A stretch of 64,000 nucleotides of DNA, taken from NCBI RefSeq assembly GCF_943734655.1, contig NC_071354.1, positions 231,192,397 through 231,256,396 of the forward strand, written 5' to 3'. The DNA is from Sabethes cyaneus (lineage: Eukaryota > Arthropoda > Insecta > Diptera > Culicidae). Position 1 is the first letter of the stretch. The number at the start of each line of letters is the position of its first letter. Under the pieces are notes generated by a model, which saw only the letters and a list, made by a program, of their open reading frames with translations, was not told the DNA's origin and searched no databases. The translations under genes were made by a program, and so were the position numbers. Positions 46,841 to 59,902 of the stretch are shown here, in pieces.

Positions 46841-49544
46841 CACTATGGTCGAAAAAGCCAAAATTCCAGACAAAAATCAATATCTCGAAAACCATTGGCA
46901 CTACATATTTCATGTATTCAGAAGATTTTGTTTAGAAAAAAAGACCTATCTTTTGGTATAATTAGTCATTAGGGTGGTCCACTTTTACTCGTTATAAAAA
47001 TTTTAACTTTTTTGTCTTGCGATATAGAGCAATACTTTCTACTACAAAGTTGTAAATAATTTATTTTGCAGAAACTTTGCTGAAGAAACCAAATTTGTAT
47101 CTCATCTGTGTATCACTATACAACGAATTTTCTAGATTATGTCAGGGTGGATCTTGAAAAAGCAGTTTTTTTGCTCTAACTTTTTTATTTGAAAACCAAT
47201 TTGAAAACTTTGATCGGATGACTTTTAGAACGTAAAATAATGCATTTTTTACAACTTCTAGACAGTTGCTATCTATTGTCTGAAGGAAGATATTGAAGTT
47301 TTCAATTCAAAATATTGTAGTTTTCCACGGCGTCTCACACTTCCGTTGGCACATATTTTCGAAAACGGAATGAATGGTCTAAAAGTACGTACCTGGATGT
47401 ACAAAATCCATGTAATGGCATTTTTCCAGACTTCTCCTATTCTGAGAAAAACGCATTTGAAAAGTTAGTATTTTTCCATATTCAGCCCCCTGTTGTCCAA
47501 CGGTTCACCAATATCTACGATCCGCAGGGCCTGGGGAAAAGTTGGGTTCGAATTCGGTTATAATTGACTCCCATTATAGCTTGTTTTGTTCCATGGACCC
47601 GTAAACGTTGCTTCAAGGGCCATCCCTTACCTGTTTTTTCGTTCTGGAGACACTATAAACACGTTTGTTTCATTACTTTCTTCTACCGTCCCCTCCATCT
47701 ATTGTAAAAAAAACTATCGTTATGAAAAACAGTAGTTATAAAAAAAGAGTATTTCTACATCTCTGGACTGAAGTGTTGCGCTTGCGTAGTTTTGTTTAAG
47801 GCGGAATTAGTCGTCATCGATTCTGCCAATTTCAAAAGCAGTATTTTTGATTGAAACAAAAATCTGTTCATGTGTTTTGTTCCGTTCTGTTCAATATATT
47901 CAGTGTGCAGATTGGCAAAAAGAACGCAGGATTTACATTTTTGTAAACAGAATCCCGCTTTTGGGCCCAAAAACTGCTTCTGGAATTGGGCTTTCCGACG
48001 AAAAGTTTCCCGTTAAGCGTGTAGATCTATCGCGTATGTTTTCTTATTTAAAAACCTTCTGATCTTTTTAGAAAGAAAACTAACATAAATTCGAGGTATT
48101 CTAAAATGTTTTCAAGGTTTTTGGAATTTGCTATAATTTTTTTTAATATTTTGTATAGACAAGTATTTCCATTTTGCTTGCCGCCTTGCAGACTGATTCT
48201 AGCAGAATAAGCCCATAGTTGCTTACTTCTACGGCTTGATAACGAGAGATTTTACGCATTCTCTCAGCACTCAACTCGGCCAAATGTTTTTAGGATGACC
48301 TATCAATACAAAAAAAAATCGGGCTGCATTTTGTCCACAGCATAAAATAAAATTAATTTTTGTATCTCGATGAGACTTGTTTAATGAGAATGCGGTATCA
48401 ATCGATGAAGTAGTCGGGCCATCATAATCATTCGATATTATTGCAATATTTTCAAAACTTTATCCAGGAATTAGTAATGGTGCGTTGAAATATTCCTCAC
48501 ACTTCATCACATACTTTTCGGATTTTTTCGACGGAGTTTCCTTGCGTATTTTTTCACAAAGAAAACAATTCGCGTTTGTCCATTTCTTTAAAAGTACCCC
48601 CAATATTACTTTTTAATAAAAAGGTTTTAAAGCGTCGTTTTCTAACTTACCTGCGATATTTATAATGGTAGTTTTTTTACAATAGGTAGAGGGGACGGTA
48701 GAAGAAAATTATGAAATAAACGTGCTTATAGTGTCTGCAGAGCGAAAAAAACAGGTAAGGGATGGCCTTTGAAGCAACGCTTACAGGTACATGGAACAAA
48801 ACAAGCTATAATGGGAGTCAATTATAACAGAATTCGAACCCAACTTTTCCCCAGGCCCTGCGGATCGTAGATATTGGTGAACCGTTGGACAACAGGGGGC
48901 TGAATATGGAAAAATACTAACTTTTCAAATGCGTTTTTCTCAGAATAGGAGAAGTCTGGAAAAATGCCATTACATGGATTTTGTAAATCCAGATACGTAC
49001 TTTTAGACCATTCATTCCGTTTTCGAAAATATGTGCCAACGGAAGTGTGAGACGCCGTGGAAAACTACAATATTTTGAATTGAAAACTTCAATATCTTCC
49101 TTCAGACAATAGATAGCAACTGTCTAGAAGTTGTAAAAAATGCATTATTTTACGTTCTAAAAGTCATCCGAACAAAGTTTTCAAATTGGTTTTCAAATAA
49201 AAAAGTTAGAGCAAAAAAACTGCTTTTTCAAGATCCACCCTGACATAATCTAGAAAATTCGTTGTATAGTGATACACAGATGAGATACAAATTTGGTTTC
49301 TTCAGCAAAGTTTCTGCAAAATAAATTATTTACAACTTTGTAGTAGAAAGTATTGCTCTATATCGCAAGACAAAAAAGTTAAAATTTTTATAACGAGTAA
49401 AAGTGGACCACCCTAATGACTAATTATACCAAAAGATAGGTCTTTTTTTCTAAACAAAATCTTCTGAATACATGAAATATGTAAAGCCAATGGTTTTCGA
49501 GATATTGATTTTTGTCTGGAATTTTGGCTTTTTCGACCATAGTG
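46841..49544. mobile_element. 2.7-kb foldback-like element with ~885-bp inverted arms
   Basis: Left arm 46841 to about 47730 and right arm about 48660 to 49544 are near-identical inverted repeats along their whole length. The termini are CACTATGGTCGAAAAAGCC. GAATG directly flanks both ends (46836-46840, 49545-49549), so it looks like one inserted unit. The roughly 930-bp centre has no transposase and no supported ORF. The CACTA-type terminus could fit the CMC (CACTA/Mirage/Chapaev) group, but the 5-bp duplication is longer than the usual 3-4 bp. If transcribed across, it would form one of the longest possible hairpins in this window. Confidence 0.88.
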
Positions 49545-49549
49545 GAATG

Positions 49550-50600
49550 GTAGCTAAAAAACCCTCCGAGTCAGGTGTGGGATGATATCTGAATCACACA
49601 GAAGTAATGTAATGTGTCTTAAACAGTCTAATGTTTTATCAAGGACACATTCAAACTTTGGTTGTAAAGAACCAGAATTCATCAAAATGTGGTTTATGTG
49701 AAACGTATTGTTCCATGATTTTGATTTTGAAATACCTCAATATAAAGTAACATAAATATTGGACACCACAAATTCAGGTTCTTTAAAAATTTAGTAGAAG
49801 TAGCTTTAGACATTTTTTGTAAAGTATTTTATTTAAAGTATTTCAAAAGTATTCTAACTTTTTTAAGGGACTGGGTTGCAAAAAAGACGTCGAAATCTCC
49901 AATATCCAAAGATGTTGTATTGCATTGGTTCGATTACAAACAAATAGCTAATCTGAGAGTTTGTCCGATTTACTAAAACGAAGGGTGTTTTTGTATTTGT
50001 GGTCCAACAAGTGGCAGCGGATTAGACAACAAATGTCTGCCCGGTATAATGCAATCGATATTTTCTGCAATCATACTTTTGGCGACACCGAATTTAAATT
50101 TTGTCTCGGGTTCTAAAATTGAGTACTTCCCTCGATCAGGACGTTCTTTACAATTGGTAAATTTTTGCCCTTTTATCTAAGCCCCGTTTGTTTCGTTTGT
50201 AGATTACACGTGTTTTAATTAATGGAAGTTTGTCAATTTTAAAGTTGTTTCACTAACAAATTTTACGTGCTATAGAATTGTAAACCATATTACATTTTCA
50301 AAGTTTTAGGTATTGTGGCTAGCCACGACGGGTCAACCTAGTTTTAGACATAGTTTAGCTGGTCAGTATAGAATATTTTTTATTCATGCTGTGGATACGA
50401 GTTGAAACGTTAGAAAGGAATATCCGTTGAATAAACTTAAATAAATTTTGTGAGCTATGATTTAAAATAAGTTCCAAAAAATCAAACCACTGTGGAAACA
50501 TTACTATACACGCAAGCGTTCATCCGCTTAACATCTATTTCATATTCAGTACGTTCGTTGAAAAAACATTTACAGTAACAATGTTAATAAATACCACCAT
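49550..50600. other. AT-rich, no gene seen
   Basis: No supported ORF, array or terminal repeat. Confidence 0.45.
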
Positions 50601-53160
50601 CTTTCCGCATTGACTGCGATCTGGCCGCGCTAAATTGAAGAGTCAGAACAGTTTTTCGAAACACTCTACCCGGATCACTGGACTGTGCTAATCCGAAACT
50701 TAATTGTATCAATTAAGCTGTCTCCACATCCAATTCCGTATTGTCCGCTTTGGCTGGTGATGCTGAACCCTTTAGCGGCACGCCCCTTAAAAACGCTCGA
50801 TTCCTAAAGCAGTGCTTGACTCACGACGGGGCCTGAAAGGGCCCGTCAATTCAAGCTTAATTTCATCGTCACCAATTAAAGTTGTACAGCTCGCGTTACA
50901 AACGAAACCCAACCCGTATATCTCGGACAATCAAACATTGATGGGATTGTGAATATACTAGTTCGTATGTGGCCTAGACTGGTGAAGTACTTTCGGACAG
51001 GTACCTGGCTGGCACCGGACTGACAAAGACAAGAAATACTTCTACTGGTGAATGGGTCGGTCGCAGTCACAGTTCTGTTTACTGCAGCAAAATGCAATTT
51101 TGTCCAAGAACAATTTCAAAGTGCATTAGTGAGCTCTAACTGGGGCAAAGCTTTCATTAGATTCCGCACCATTGGAGAGCATGCCAGCCAGTCAGTCAGC
51201 CAGTCAGCCAGCTTGCAGCTGGAACAGCGGTTAGTTCTTCTTTTGCTTCTTTTCTACTGTGCGCGCGCTCTATGTATGAACGAATGTAAGTTACATTACT
51301 TTTATTACTGGTCTGTGCTACTCTTATGATGCGGTGCTGAGTGGAATGTGCCGTTGAACCGTCAAGATCTCTTCACAGAACCGATATATGCTGTTCGTAA
51401 TATGCTTGTGGCGACCTTCGTCGATTCGCAGCCGTTGGCTGCTGCTCGCACAAAACTTGAATGCACGTCTGGGGGTCTGGGTGGATGGTTGGTTGGTTGG
51501 CCTCTAGCACTTCGGTTTGAGATTCGCGGGATATTGAAGTGGCATTTGATCGCTCGAGTGAAACGGGGCTCCGTTAGAGGTTCTCGCAGCAATTGTTGAC
51601 CCAAAATAAATTCACTTATGCATGCATGTGGGTTTCGTTCTGCGTGCCAAACGGGGAACAAAAAATATGTGCAAACGCGCTGTTTTGTTCAATTAACACA
51701 CCAATCGAGAGCGGTGGGAAATGGGAAAACCGGGCGAAGCACGCGCTAATGGGTCTCGAAAAACAACACAATAAACAATTGCTTCATTGTTTTAGTTGAT
51801 GAAAAAAAAACTCATTTTTCCGAATTTTGAATTTTCTACCTCCTCGCGTACAGTTTTTTTTCGGACGAAATTACCGGCACACAAAGTGCCACATAAAACA
51901 GATAATCGTCAGGCGAAACGCTGCTGCACTGCTATTAAACTAAACGAGGTGCATAAATGTTTTGTTCCTGCCTACCCGGGCCGGGCCGGGGGTTTCTGCA
52001 CGTATGCAATGCTCAGAGGCAAAAACTTGCCAGTCGATGGGTTCGACCGACTTTGTCGACGGCGTCCGCGCCGTTGTTGTTGTTGTTTTGGCTTGGGATT
52101 CGAACCGGTACGCGCTGTAAATGTTTTTTTTCCTTTCGTTGCTTCAATGTTCATTTTTCTGTTTGGAGAGGCCTTGTTTTACTGACCTTGGCGTTAAAAA
52201 ACAACAGTTGCTGGCCGGGTGGAATGGTGGAAACTCGTTCGAAGTGAGTGATGCTGCAAATGCAGACGCAGACTGGGTAGCATAAAAAAATTCTAAACCT
52301 ATTTATTGAGGGCCGTTTCGATAATTTCATTAGCATTGTTTTCGTTTCTCCATAATTCTACAACCCAGGTAGAAGATCAATAACTGACACTTATTTCAAT
52401 CATTATCAGTTTTAATAACTTGAAACTTGATTGAATTGTCTATAATGTGCAATCGATACCGGTAGATTAAACACTAAGATAGAGTCCTTTCCGGAGACCG
52501 GATTAACGAGACAGCGAGAGCCGCACCATTGTTTGCCGTTGTCCTAGAAGCCACGCATCGCCGCGGTGTGTGCGGCAGCTTCTCTTGACACAAGCACGGA
52601 CAGCGTTGAGTGGCATCAGCATAAAAAACAAAACCCTTATCAGGTTTCACCGCACCGCACTTTGGGCTATACCTACTTTTCTCTACGCGCGTCGACGTCC
52701 ATGCGGCGAAGTGCACACCGGGACCGGAGACGACGACGTTAATTCTCCGAACGAAGGAAAAATAAACAAGGCAAAGTGAAGGAAGCTTCAGTCGAGTCGA
52801 GAGTGGATGATTAACGTTTAGTATAACTGTTTTGTTCGCGTCTTTCTTTGCTGCGAGCCGCTGCCTGCGCTGCCAGGCTGCTTGAATGGGTCGGTCGAAT
52901 CTCGGTCGTTGAGAACAACTTTCTCCGCCATCGCTCCTCCAGCAGGTTACAGCAGGGCTGTGTGCACGGGGTTGTATGTGTGCACTTTAATGTATCGACG
53001 TGTTATGTGCGAGCAAAGTATAACCCCGTCATTGCGGACAGTGCGTCCCCCCACCCTAGACGTCACCCATCAGATCGGAGTGGACCTCCGAGGGGAATCG
53101 TACTAAGAGCGGATGCGCGTTTTACATTGAATCAAACTACCGTGCTACCATCATGATACT
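50600..53160. other. Unique, less AT-rich block, possible promoter/5'UTR region
   Basis: This 2.5-kb block lacks copies elsewhere in the window and is richer in GC than its surroundings. It holds a CAGTCAGTCAGCCAGTCAGC run at 51189-51210, TG-rich GGTTGGTTGG near 51488, a GTTGTTGTTGTT run near 52073, and a CTTCAGTCGAGTCGAGAG initiator-like word near 52786. No ORF shows a domain. It may be upstream regulatory or 5'UTR sequence of a gene beyond the window. Weak. Confidence 0.25.
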
Positions 53161-53169
53161 GTGTGCTGA

Positions 53170-54430
53170 TGGTAGCTTTAGGTACTGTATTAAAAATGAT
53201 AATGGCAAACCCTGCAGGTGGACGTGCTACAGTATACTGTATCAAATCATATTCTTTGTAATCAGCGAAAAGTAGAGCGGTGTCGGGATTTTCAAGCATA
53301 GAAGAACGACTCGGATGCTTTAACAAAGAGCTCAACGTTACTCTTGTCATTGGGAGTGTTTTTAACTTTCAAAAATTTAAAATTATTTGTAGCTTCTTTA
53401 AAGATCGTTTTCGGTTGATAATGACTCGGCCGGAAGTGTACTATAAACTCGGTCATGCTTCCAACAAGCGGTTCTGAAGCTCAGTTCGGAGCCACTAACA
53501 GTTGGCTGCAAAGTTTGTTGATAGTGAAAGGCTACGCCTCTGCGCCTCTGTTGGCATTTTGCTAACTTGATCTGGGTCAAACAATTTATCAGTATGAAAC
53601 GGATGTGCGAGAAAAACAAAGCATCTATTGGCGAAAAATTGTCATGTGGTTCCTCCTCCCCAGAGCTCTGGGGTAGGTTCAAAATAGAAGTAGGATAAAG
53701 AAATTGGTTCCCTGACCTACCCGTTGACTTGGCAGGAAATGGAGTAGGTCAGTCGGATTGATTTTCTGAGTTTGCCAATTAGATATATAATAATTTTCTC
53801 GTCAATATCCTTTAGCAGCAAGGTCGTCGCTAATAATACTCTAGTCTGTAATTTTAAGCTGTTATTTTTTCCTTGAGCAATGAAAGTTATGTTCTATGTT
53901 ATGTTCTCCGGAACTGCTACTGTCATAATGTTCTAAAAATATATTTGCAATATAAGAACCTTTTTTCGGTTGATCGTATTCTATTATTTAATTGTTGTTC
54001 TGAAGGCTGTGTTGTGTGAGATTTCGCGAAATTTTGTGTTTACCGAAATTCAACGAAATCGTGCGAAATTTACCTCAAATTTTATGGTAGATCACCATTA
54101 AACTACAGCTAACGCTAAGGTAAGTTTTGCCCCGTTTCGTTCGATTTCAATAAAGACGAAATTTCGCAAGATCGTGCACAGTCTTAGTTGTTCTAATAGG
54201 GTAGAAAATCATTTTGCTGTCCTTCAAGGCTTTCATTTGAGACCTATTCTTTTTATTTTGACTGAAGTTTTTGGCGCGTTTGAGTGGAATACAAAACCTG
54301 AGATTAAAGAAAAGAAAACAGATACCTATTTCGCCTACGACTTGCAGGCTTCATCAGTGTCTGTTTTCGAACGAACAGTTGGGTTAATATTTCTGAACTC
54401 AAATTGTACTCATTGAGAAAAAAAGTAACT
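53170..54430. other. No gene seen
   Basis: AT-rich, with repeated CGAAATTT/CGAAAT words at about 54020-54170. No supported gene. Confidence 0.4.
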
Positions 54431-54439
54431 TCAGTTATC

Positions 54440-55460
54440 AAATAGAATTCAATTGAAAATTATAACAAATAATATTTTTCCCGATTCTTCTAACACCCGA
54501 GAGCCGGGGTGGCTCTTGCCGTATCAAGAATTCATTTCCACTGTGTTCGGTACTGGGGTACTCGTCGCCAATTCGTTGCACATCTCGACACACGCAAGTC
54601 GGCTGCAACCTGGTCGAGCCACCTATCACGTTAGGCTCCTCTATTCCTGGTGTCTGGTGCCTGGTTCTCTTGAAGAGAGTTGATTTCACTCTACAGTCGT
54701 GCGACTTGGGAGTCGCTCCAAGTAGTTTTTGCAACTCGTGGTTCATACGTCTACGCCACTCTCCGCTATCCGTTTGATACTGCACCAAAAATAGTCCGCA
54801 ACACCTTTCGTTCAAATACGGCAAGTGCACGTATGTCATCCGTAAACAAAGTGGGAGACTCAAGTCCATAGAGAACTACCGGTCTAATTAGCATTTTGTG
54901 CAATAGACTCGACTTACAGCTTGAATGCAGCATTGAATCTCCTTTCTCGTATTATTGTCGGCGGTGACCAGAGATCCTAAATTACGAACTCATCAACTAC
55001 TTCCAGTTCATTGCCGTCAATAGCCGCTGTCCGTGGGAGGCAAACGTTATTTTCTCTGGAGTCTATTCCTGCCATATATTTGGTTTTCTACGCATTGATT
55101 TGTAACCCAATCCTGCTAGGCGTCGTTTTTAGTCTGGCGCAGATTGCCCCCGTCGTTCCAAAGTTTCCAGTAATGATGTCCAGGCCGTCTGCAAAAGGCC
55201 GCTTCTATAGCGATGTTAAATAACACACAGGACAGCCCGTCACCTTGCCGTAACCCTCTGCGCGATTCGAAGAGACTAGATGTGTAGAGTCTGAATTACA
55301 GCCACAAAGAATCGCCCAAGTCTTAGACAGTTTAGACAGTTCGTCGCATCGACAGCCCAGTGTACCGCTGCCGAGATGGTATATAGCGCGAGGCATGTTC
55401 TGATGCTGGGATATGCGATATTCTGTACTAGGGGCATTCTCACAAGACCCTCTTCTCACA
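54440..55460 (-). pseudogene. RTE-like retrotransposon C-terminal relic
   Basis: Minus strand. Blocks of the 3' half of an RTE-like ORF appear, including VFERKVLRTIFG-like codons (54790-54830, frameshifted) and GEWRRRMNHELQKLLGATP (54700-54760, cf. VWRIRMNHELYQ at 11085). Upstream RT-like sequence occupies about 55000-55250. Many stops. Fourth relic of this lineage in the window. Confidence 0.65.
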
Positions 55461-55761
55461 AGATGAAATATGGAAAAAAATCTGCTTAATATAAACGCAT
55501 ATAAAAAACTGCAAAGTATACAGCCCTAAGGGTTGTACGAAAGGGTGACGTAGGACTATATCAGATCATTAGATTAAAGACTAATGTAAACTGCATTTCT
55601 GGCATAACTATGTATGTGAGTGCCATTGTTTAAGTGAATGTTTAAAAGAGAAGAGCGAAATATTCAGATTCCATTCTTCATTGAATGCAATGGTGGTTTT
55701 GAAAATATGTGGACGGGGATTCATAAGTACAACGCCTGCAACCATTGAGACATAGGACAAA

Positions 55762-55880
55762 GCCATGGGTATAAATAAACGTCCTTCAGAACTTGACCCT
55801 TCTTTAACAACAGACTTCGCAGTCAATTATTAGAGTACACGAAAACTACGGGGCTAGTGTAAGGATCATATTGACATACA
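55762..55880 (-). repeat. SINE family A, truncated copy
   Basis: Tail-side portion only: CAAAGCCATGGGTATAAA, ACTTGACCCTTCTTTAACAA, CTACGGGGCTAGTGTAAGGA. It matches 3975-4100 and the reverse of 41950-42040. Confidence 0.7.
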
Positions 55881-56199
55881 GACATAGAGCTTTCTTTTAA
55901 AAATTGCTTGTGTGCATCATAAAGATTGACATAGTAATGAATGACCAGCCCACCACCAGATTATTGTATTAAATATGATTATGCGACAGGTTTCAATAAC
56001 CCGCTTGTAGTCTTTAAAAGGGCCATTGGTTACAAATAACATTAAACTCAAAGCACGTTCATCGCAAATATGACGTGCCATTCGAATGTACTTCTCTTTT
56101 AACATGGTAACAGGCACGTAAAGTTAGCGGCGTCGATTCGCTGTCTTTTGCTTCGAGTAGGTTTTACTAGTTTACTTACACAGCTTACCGTTTGGGTGA

Positions 56200-56905
56200 G
56201 GGGTCTCAAACCATCATACAATAAATTCATGCCTCCAAAAACCCCCACACGCCAAATTTGGTTCCATTTGCTTAATTAGTTCTCGAGTTATGAGAAAATT
56301 TGTGTTTCATTTGTATAGGATTCCCTCCCTTGTTAAAAGACGGATGGGTCTCAGTACACTATAGAAAAAAATCATGCCTTCTAAAATCCCCACATGCCAA
56401 ATTTGGTTCCATTTGCTAGATGAGTTCTAGAGTTATAAAGATATTTGTATTTCATTTGTATGGAAGCCCCCCCTCTTAGAAGGGGAAGGGGTCTCCGTAT
56501 GTCATAGAAAAAATTCTTACCTCCAAAAACCCTCACATGCCAAGTTTGGTTGCTTTTGCTTGATTAGTTCTCGAGTTATGAGGAAATTTGTACATTATTT
56601 GTATGGGAGCCCCCCTCCTAAAGAAGCGAGGGGTCTCAATTCACCATAGAAAAAAATCTTGCCTTCTGACACCACTTGTCAAATTTGGTTCCATTTGCAT
56701 GATTAGTTCTAGATTTGTGAGAAAATTTGTATTTCGTTCGTATGGGAGCACCTCTCTTAGAAGGAAAAGGGGTCTCATCACACCTTAGAAAAAAATCTTA
56801 CCTTCTAAAACCCCCACATGCCAAATTTGGTTTCATTTGCTCGATTAGTTCTCGAGTTTTGAGGAAATTTGTGCTTCATTTGTATAGGAATTCCCTTCTT
56901 ACGCC
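56200..56905 (+). repeat. Tandem repeat, ~142-bp unit, 5 copies
   Basis: Units restart at about 56202, 56346, 56490, 56631 and 56771 with GTCTC. Each contains a CCCCACATGCCAAATTTGGT block, then TTTTGCTYGATTAGTTCTCG-type words and a TTCATTTGTATRGGA end. Period 140-144 bp. Frame-like ORFs across it come from the repeat, not from a gene. Confidence 0.85.
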
Positions 56906-57969
56906 CTCCATAAACTTGCTCTCTTACTCCTCCAAAAAATTACTGATCTTTTTATCTATCCAACGACATATAAATTGGTCAACTTCGTTCAGTAGTTTAG
57001 TTATATATTTAGTATTTAGTTATTGCCATTTGAAATCTTTCATTCAAACGTTACACTTCTATTTTCGTTTTCACGAAGTGCTATACCCAGTCCCAGTATA
57101 GTAAACAAAGACGTAGTCCTACGTCCAAAATGGCTATAACTTACATGTTCAAAAAAAAATAACGAATTTGCCATTTATTATATTTATTTGGTGATAAAAG
57201 CCGACTTTGTCATGCATTCAACTGGTATGCCCTAACCAAACGAAATCCTGAAAATAACTCTTTTCAATTAAATCGTGAGTGAGTTTGTGGCAGTGGGTAA
57301 TCCCTGTAATAACTGATCACCCAAAAGGTGCAACAGTTTGGCATAACTACCATTCCGAAATTCGTTTCATTTAAATCAACTCTCTATGGATCATCCTAGC
57401 ACATTCCCCCATATCATTTACTTTTCTCTGAGAGGAAACACAAGTTTCTGGTTCTTTTGGCATTGAAGATGATTCGACTAGAAAATTACCCTTCCTTCTG
57501 GTCTGTTAATTAAATTTTTCTTCAGCTGCTCTGTTTTTCCTGGACCCGCAGGATTCTTTGCCTGGGGACTTTACCGAGACGATCCTATCGAGTTTTCCAG
57601 TCGAAGTTCCATTTTAACTGCCAAAAATCCAAAATAATTCAATAGCCCAAACCTGTATAACTACTTATCCATATAATCTGATACTCTGGTCGTATCAAGC
57701 AGTTTCATCCGTCTATGGTCTTATTGGTCCATATCTTCCCATAACTCTTTCTTTCTTTTTCGTTTACTTCTTCAACTCATATATTTTTCAACTATGGTCG
57801 TACCGAACCATCTACATCATTCACTCTAAAATGATCGTACCGAACCTATACATCATTTGCCAATGATCGTACCAAATCATTTAATTCATCTATGGTCGTA
57901 CTGAACCATATACATCATTCAATAATGATCGTATCAAATCATTTAACTCATCTATGGTCGTACCGAACC

Positions 57970-59066
57970 TTACGCGACACCCATTTAGTACGTCACGTAA
58001 ATTTTGATCAAAATCAAGCTCCCCACCCCCCTTGTCACATTTCGTCACACATTCGTGACCCCCCTGAGAAAGTACGTCACGTCACGGCAACCCCCCCCCC
58101 TTCACAACAAAAAAAAATTAAATATTCATTCCAACCTTTTAATTCAAAGCTATCAAATGAATTTCAGCAAATAAAAAAAGGAAAATTTTCGAGCTTATAA
58201 GTCATCGATTCACGGATTTTGAAGGTGATCTCCAATTGCTGCTATCGGATACGCTTTAGAAGTCGCTGATGTGTCGTCGATTAATGTTTCGCGCGTCTTT
58301 TACATTCATCCACTCAAATTCGTCTGATCTTGTTGAAAAAATCTGGACATCCTGCTGACGTCTTGCAGCAACACACCTTGGAAGAACTTTTCTGACGGAT
58401 TTTGTCATTTTGTGTATTCATTCAATCGTGCAATCATTCAACACTACCTTAGATGCGAAATTTAATCCGCAAGTGGCATAAACTCTATCCTTCAGAGAGC
58501 TTTTTAGTGAGGGGCAGTATAAATTATACCAAAAACCTTAAAAGCAGCCGTGGAACTTCGGTATAAGTTTATGTTGATCGATTGAGTTCAGCACGAATAT
58601 CAAGGGAAAACATTGCCATGGGTCTCTGGCAGCACCCCGTAGCCCCTCAGGAGTTTCAGCGACTGCTATTTGCAGTTGCGAAAATCTTTTCGGCAGAACG
58701 GTACTCAAGCAGCTCTTCAGCGGTGTACTGCATATTCTGTAAAGCCTTAATGGAGATTTCATACTACATAGAGGAATAAATGAGTCCTGTTCACACATAT
58801 ATGTTAAAAAAAGTTTTCATTCAAAAAATTTAACTATTTGTGTTAAAATCTATAAGAAAGTTAATTTTATAGAAGCCTTCAATAGTTGTATCTTAAAATG
58901 AAGGCTAAATTATAATTTCCCGAATAAATTTTCCATTTGATTTTTTTTTAATGTGACGTCACATAACTTCATACCCTCCCCCTTCCCCCTACGTCACTAA
59001 TCGTCACGATTAGGTCAACCCCCCCTCCCCCCTATAAGCGTGACGTACTTTATGGATGACCCCTTA
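57970..59066. mobile_element. 1.1-kb MITE with TACGTCACG-containing inverted ends
   Basis: The left end has CATTTAGTACGTCACGTAAA and the right end, inverted, has CATAAAGTACGTCACGCTTA, followed in both by C/G-rich runs. It sits at TTA/TTA inside the 62-bp array, so the target is probably TA. It carries no transposase. C-rich stretches (58020, 58090, 58975-59030) flank a variable middle with short ORFs. Confidence 0.7.
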
Positions 59067-59135
59067 TACATCATTCGACAATGATCGTACCGAATCATTT
59101 ATTTCATCTATGGTCGTACCGAACCATATACATTA

Positions 59136-59902
59136 GAGTGCCCCAAAATAACACTATGTCAGAAAACCCAGGGGTTCACCCCTCAAATGATAGCTTAAGG
59201 TGTCACAACAAAACTTTTATATGACGTCAACATTGGTTGGCGCGATTTTTAGGGGTCGCACATTTGAGTTTTATGAAAAAATGGCATTTTTCAGGAGTAG
59301 ATTCAAAAATATATTTCTAGAAATTTTAAAGTAGGTGAAACGTGGTGCTTAACTATTTTTTTCACAATCATTGAGATCTGATACATTCATAAGAAAAGTT
59401 ATGGGTGCATGTCTGGAGTCATATTTGGTTACAAAAATTTATTGAATTCGGCAAAAATTTAAAATTTTCGAAATTTCATTTAAATAAACGTCAAAACAGA
59501 GTATCGAACAGTGTCTCAGAGTAACGTAGCTATACTGCATAGATAGGAAATTTTATGACGATCAACTAGCTGAAAAAAGTATAGACGTATGTTCAAATCT
59601 CGCTGAGGTATTCACGTTTTTCTGAAGGTGAAACAAAACATATTTTCGCAATTTTTAAATTTTACCAGTTCCACGCGAAAAAAGGTAAATGACAAAACTT
59701 GAACTATTTATTCTAAACGTTACCTACGTGTTTGATGGGAAGAAATATGCACCTTACACAGAATTTAGCACCATTTAGGCTCAGGAACCAATGTTGAATT
59801 GAACCAATGTTGACGTCATAAAAATTTTGTTGTGACATCCTAAACTATCATTTGAGGCGTGAGCCGCCGGGTTTTCTGACATAGTGCTATTTTGGGACAC
59901 TC
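59136..59902. mobile_element. 767-bp MITE with GAGTGYCCCAAAATA inverted ends
   Basis: Left end GAGTGCCCCAAAATAACACT and right end, inverted, GAGTGTCCCAAAATAGCACT, continuing as imperfect inverted repeats for about 95 bp. TA flanks both sides (59134-59135, 59903-59904). It is inserted into the 62-bp array. No coding capacity. Confidence 0.8.

Noticed and set aside
51796..52247. Overlapping ORFs of 129 and 96 codons in the unique block
   Set aside because: No domain, no signal peptide, and both frames are open only because the stretch is GC-richer.
56588..57101. ORFs of 66 and 124 codons near 56.6-57.1 kb
   Set aside because: They follow the 142-bp tandem repeat and repeat its translated motif; not a gene.
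57892..58200. 102-codon ORF at the array/MITE junction
   Set aside because: It runs from the 62-bp array into the MITE and has no domain; a by-product of repeat sequence.
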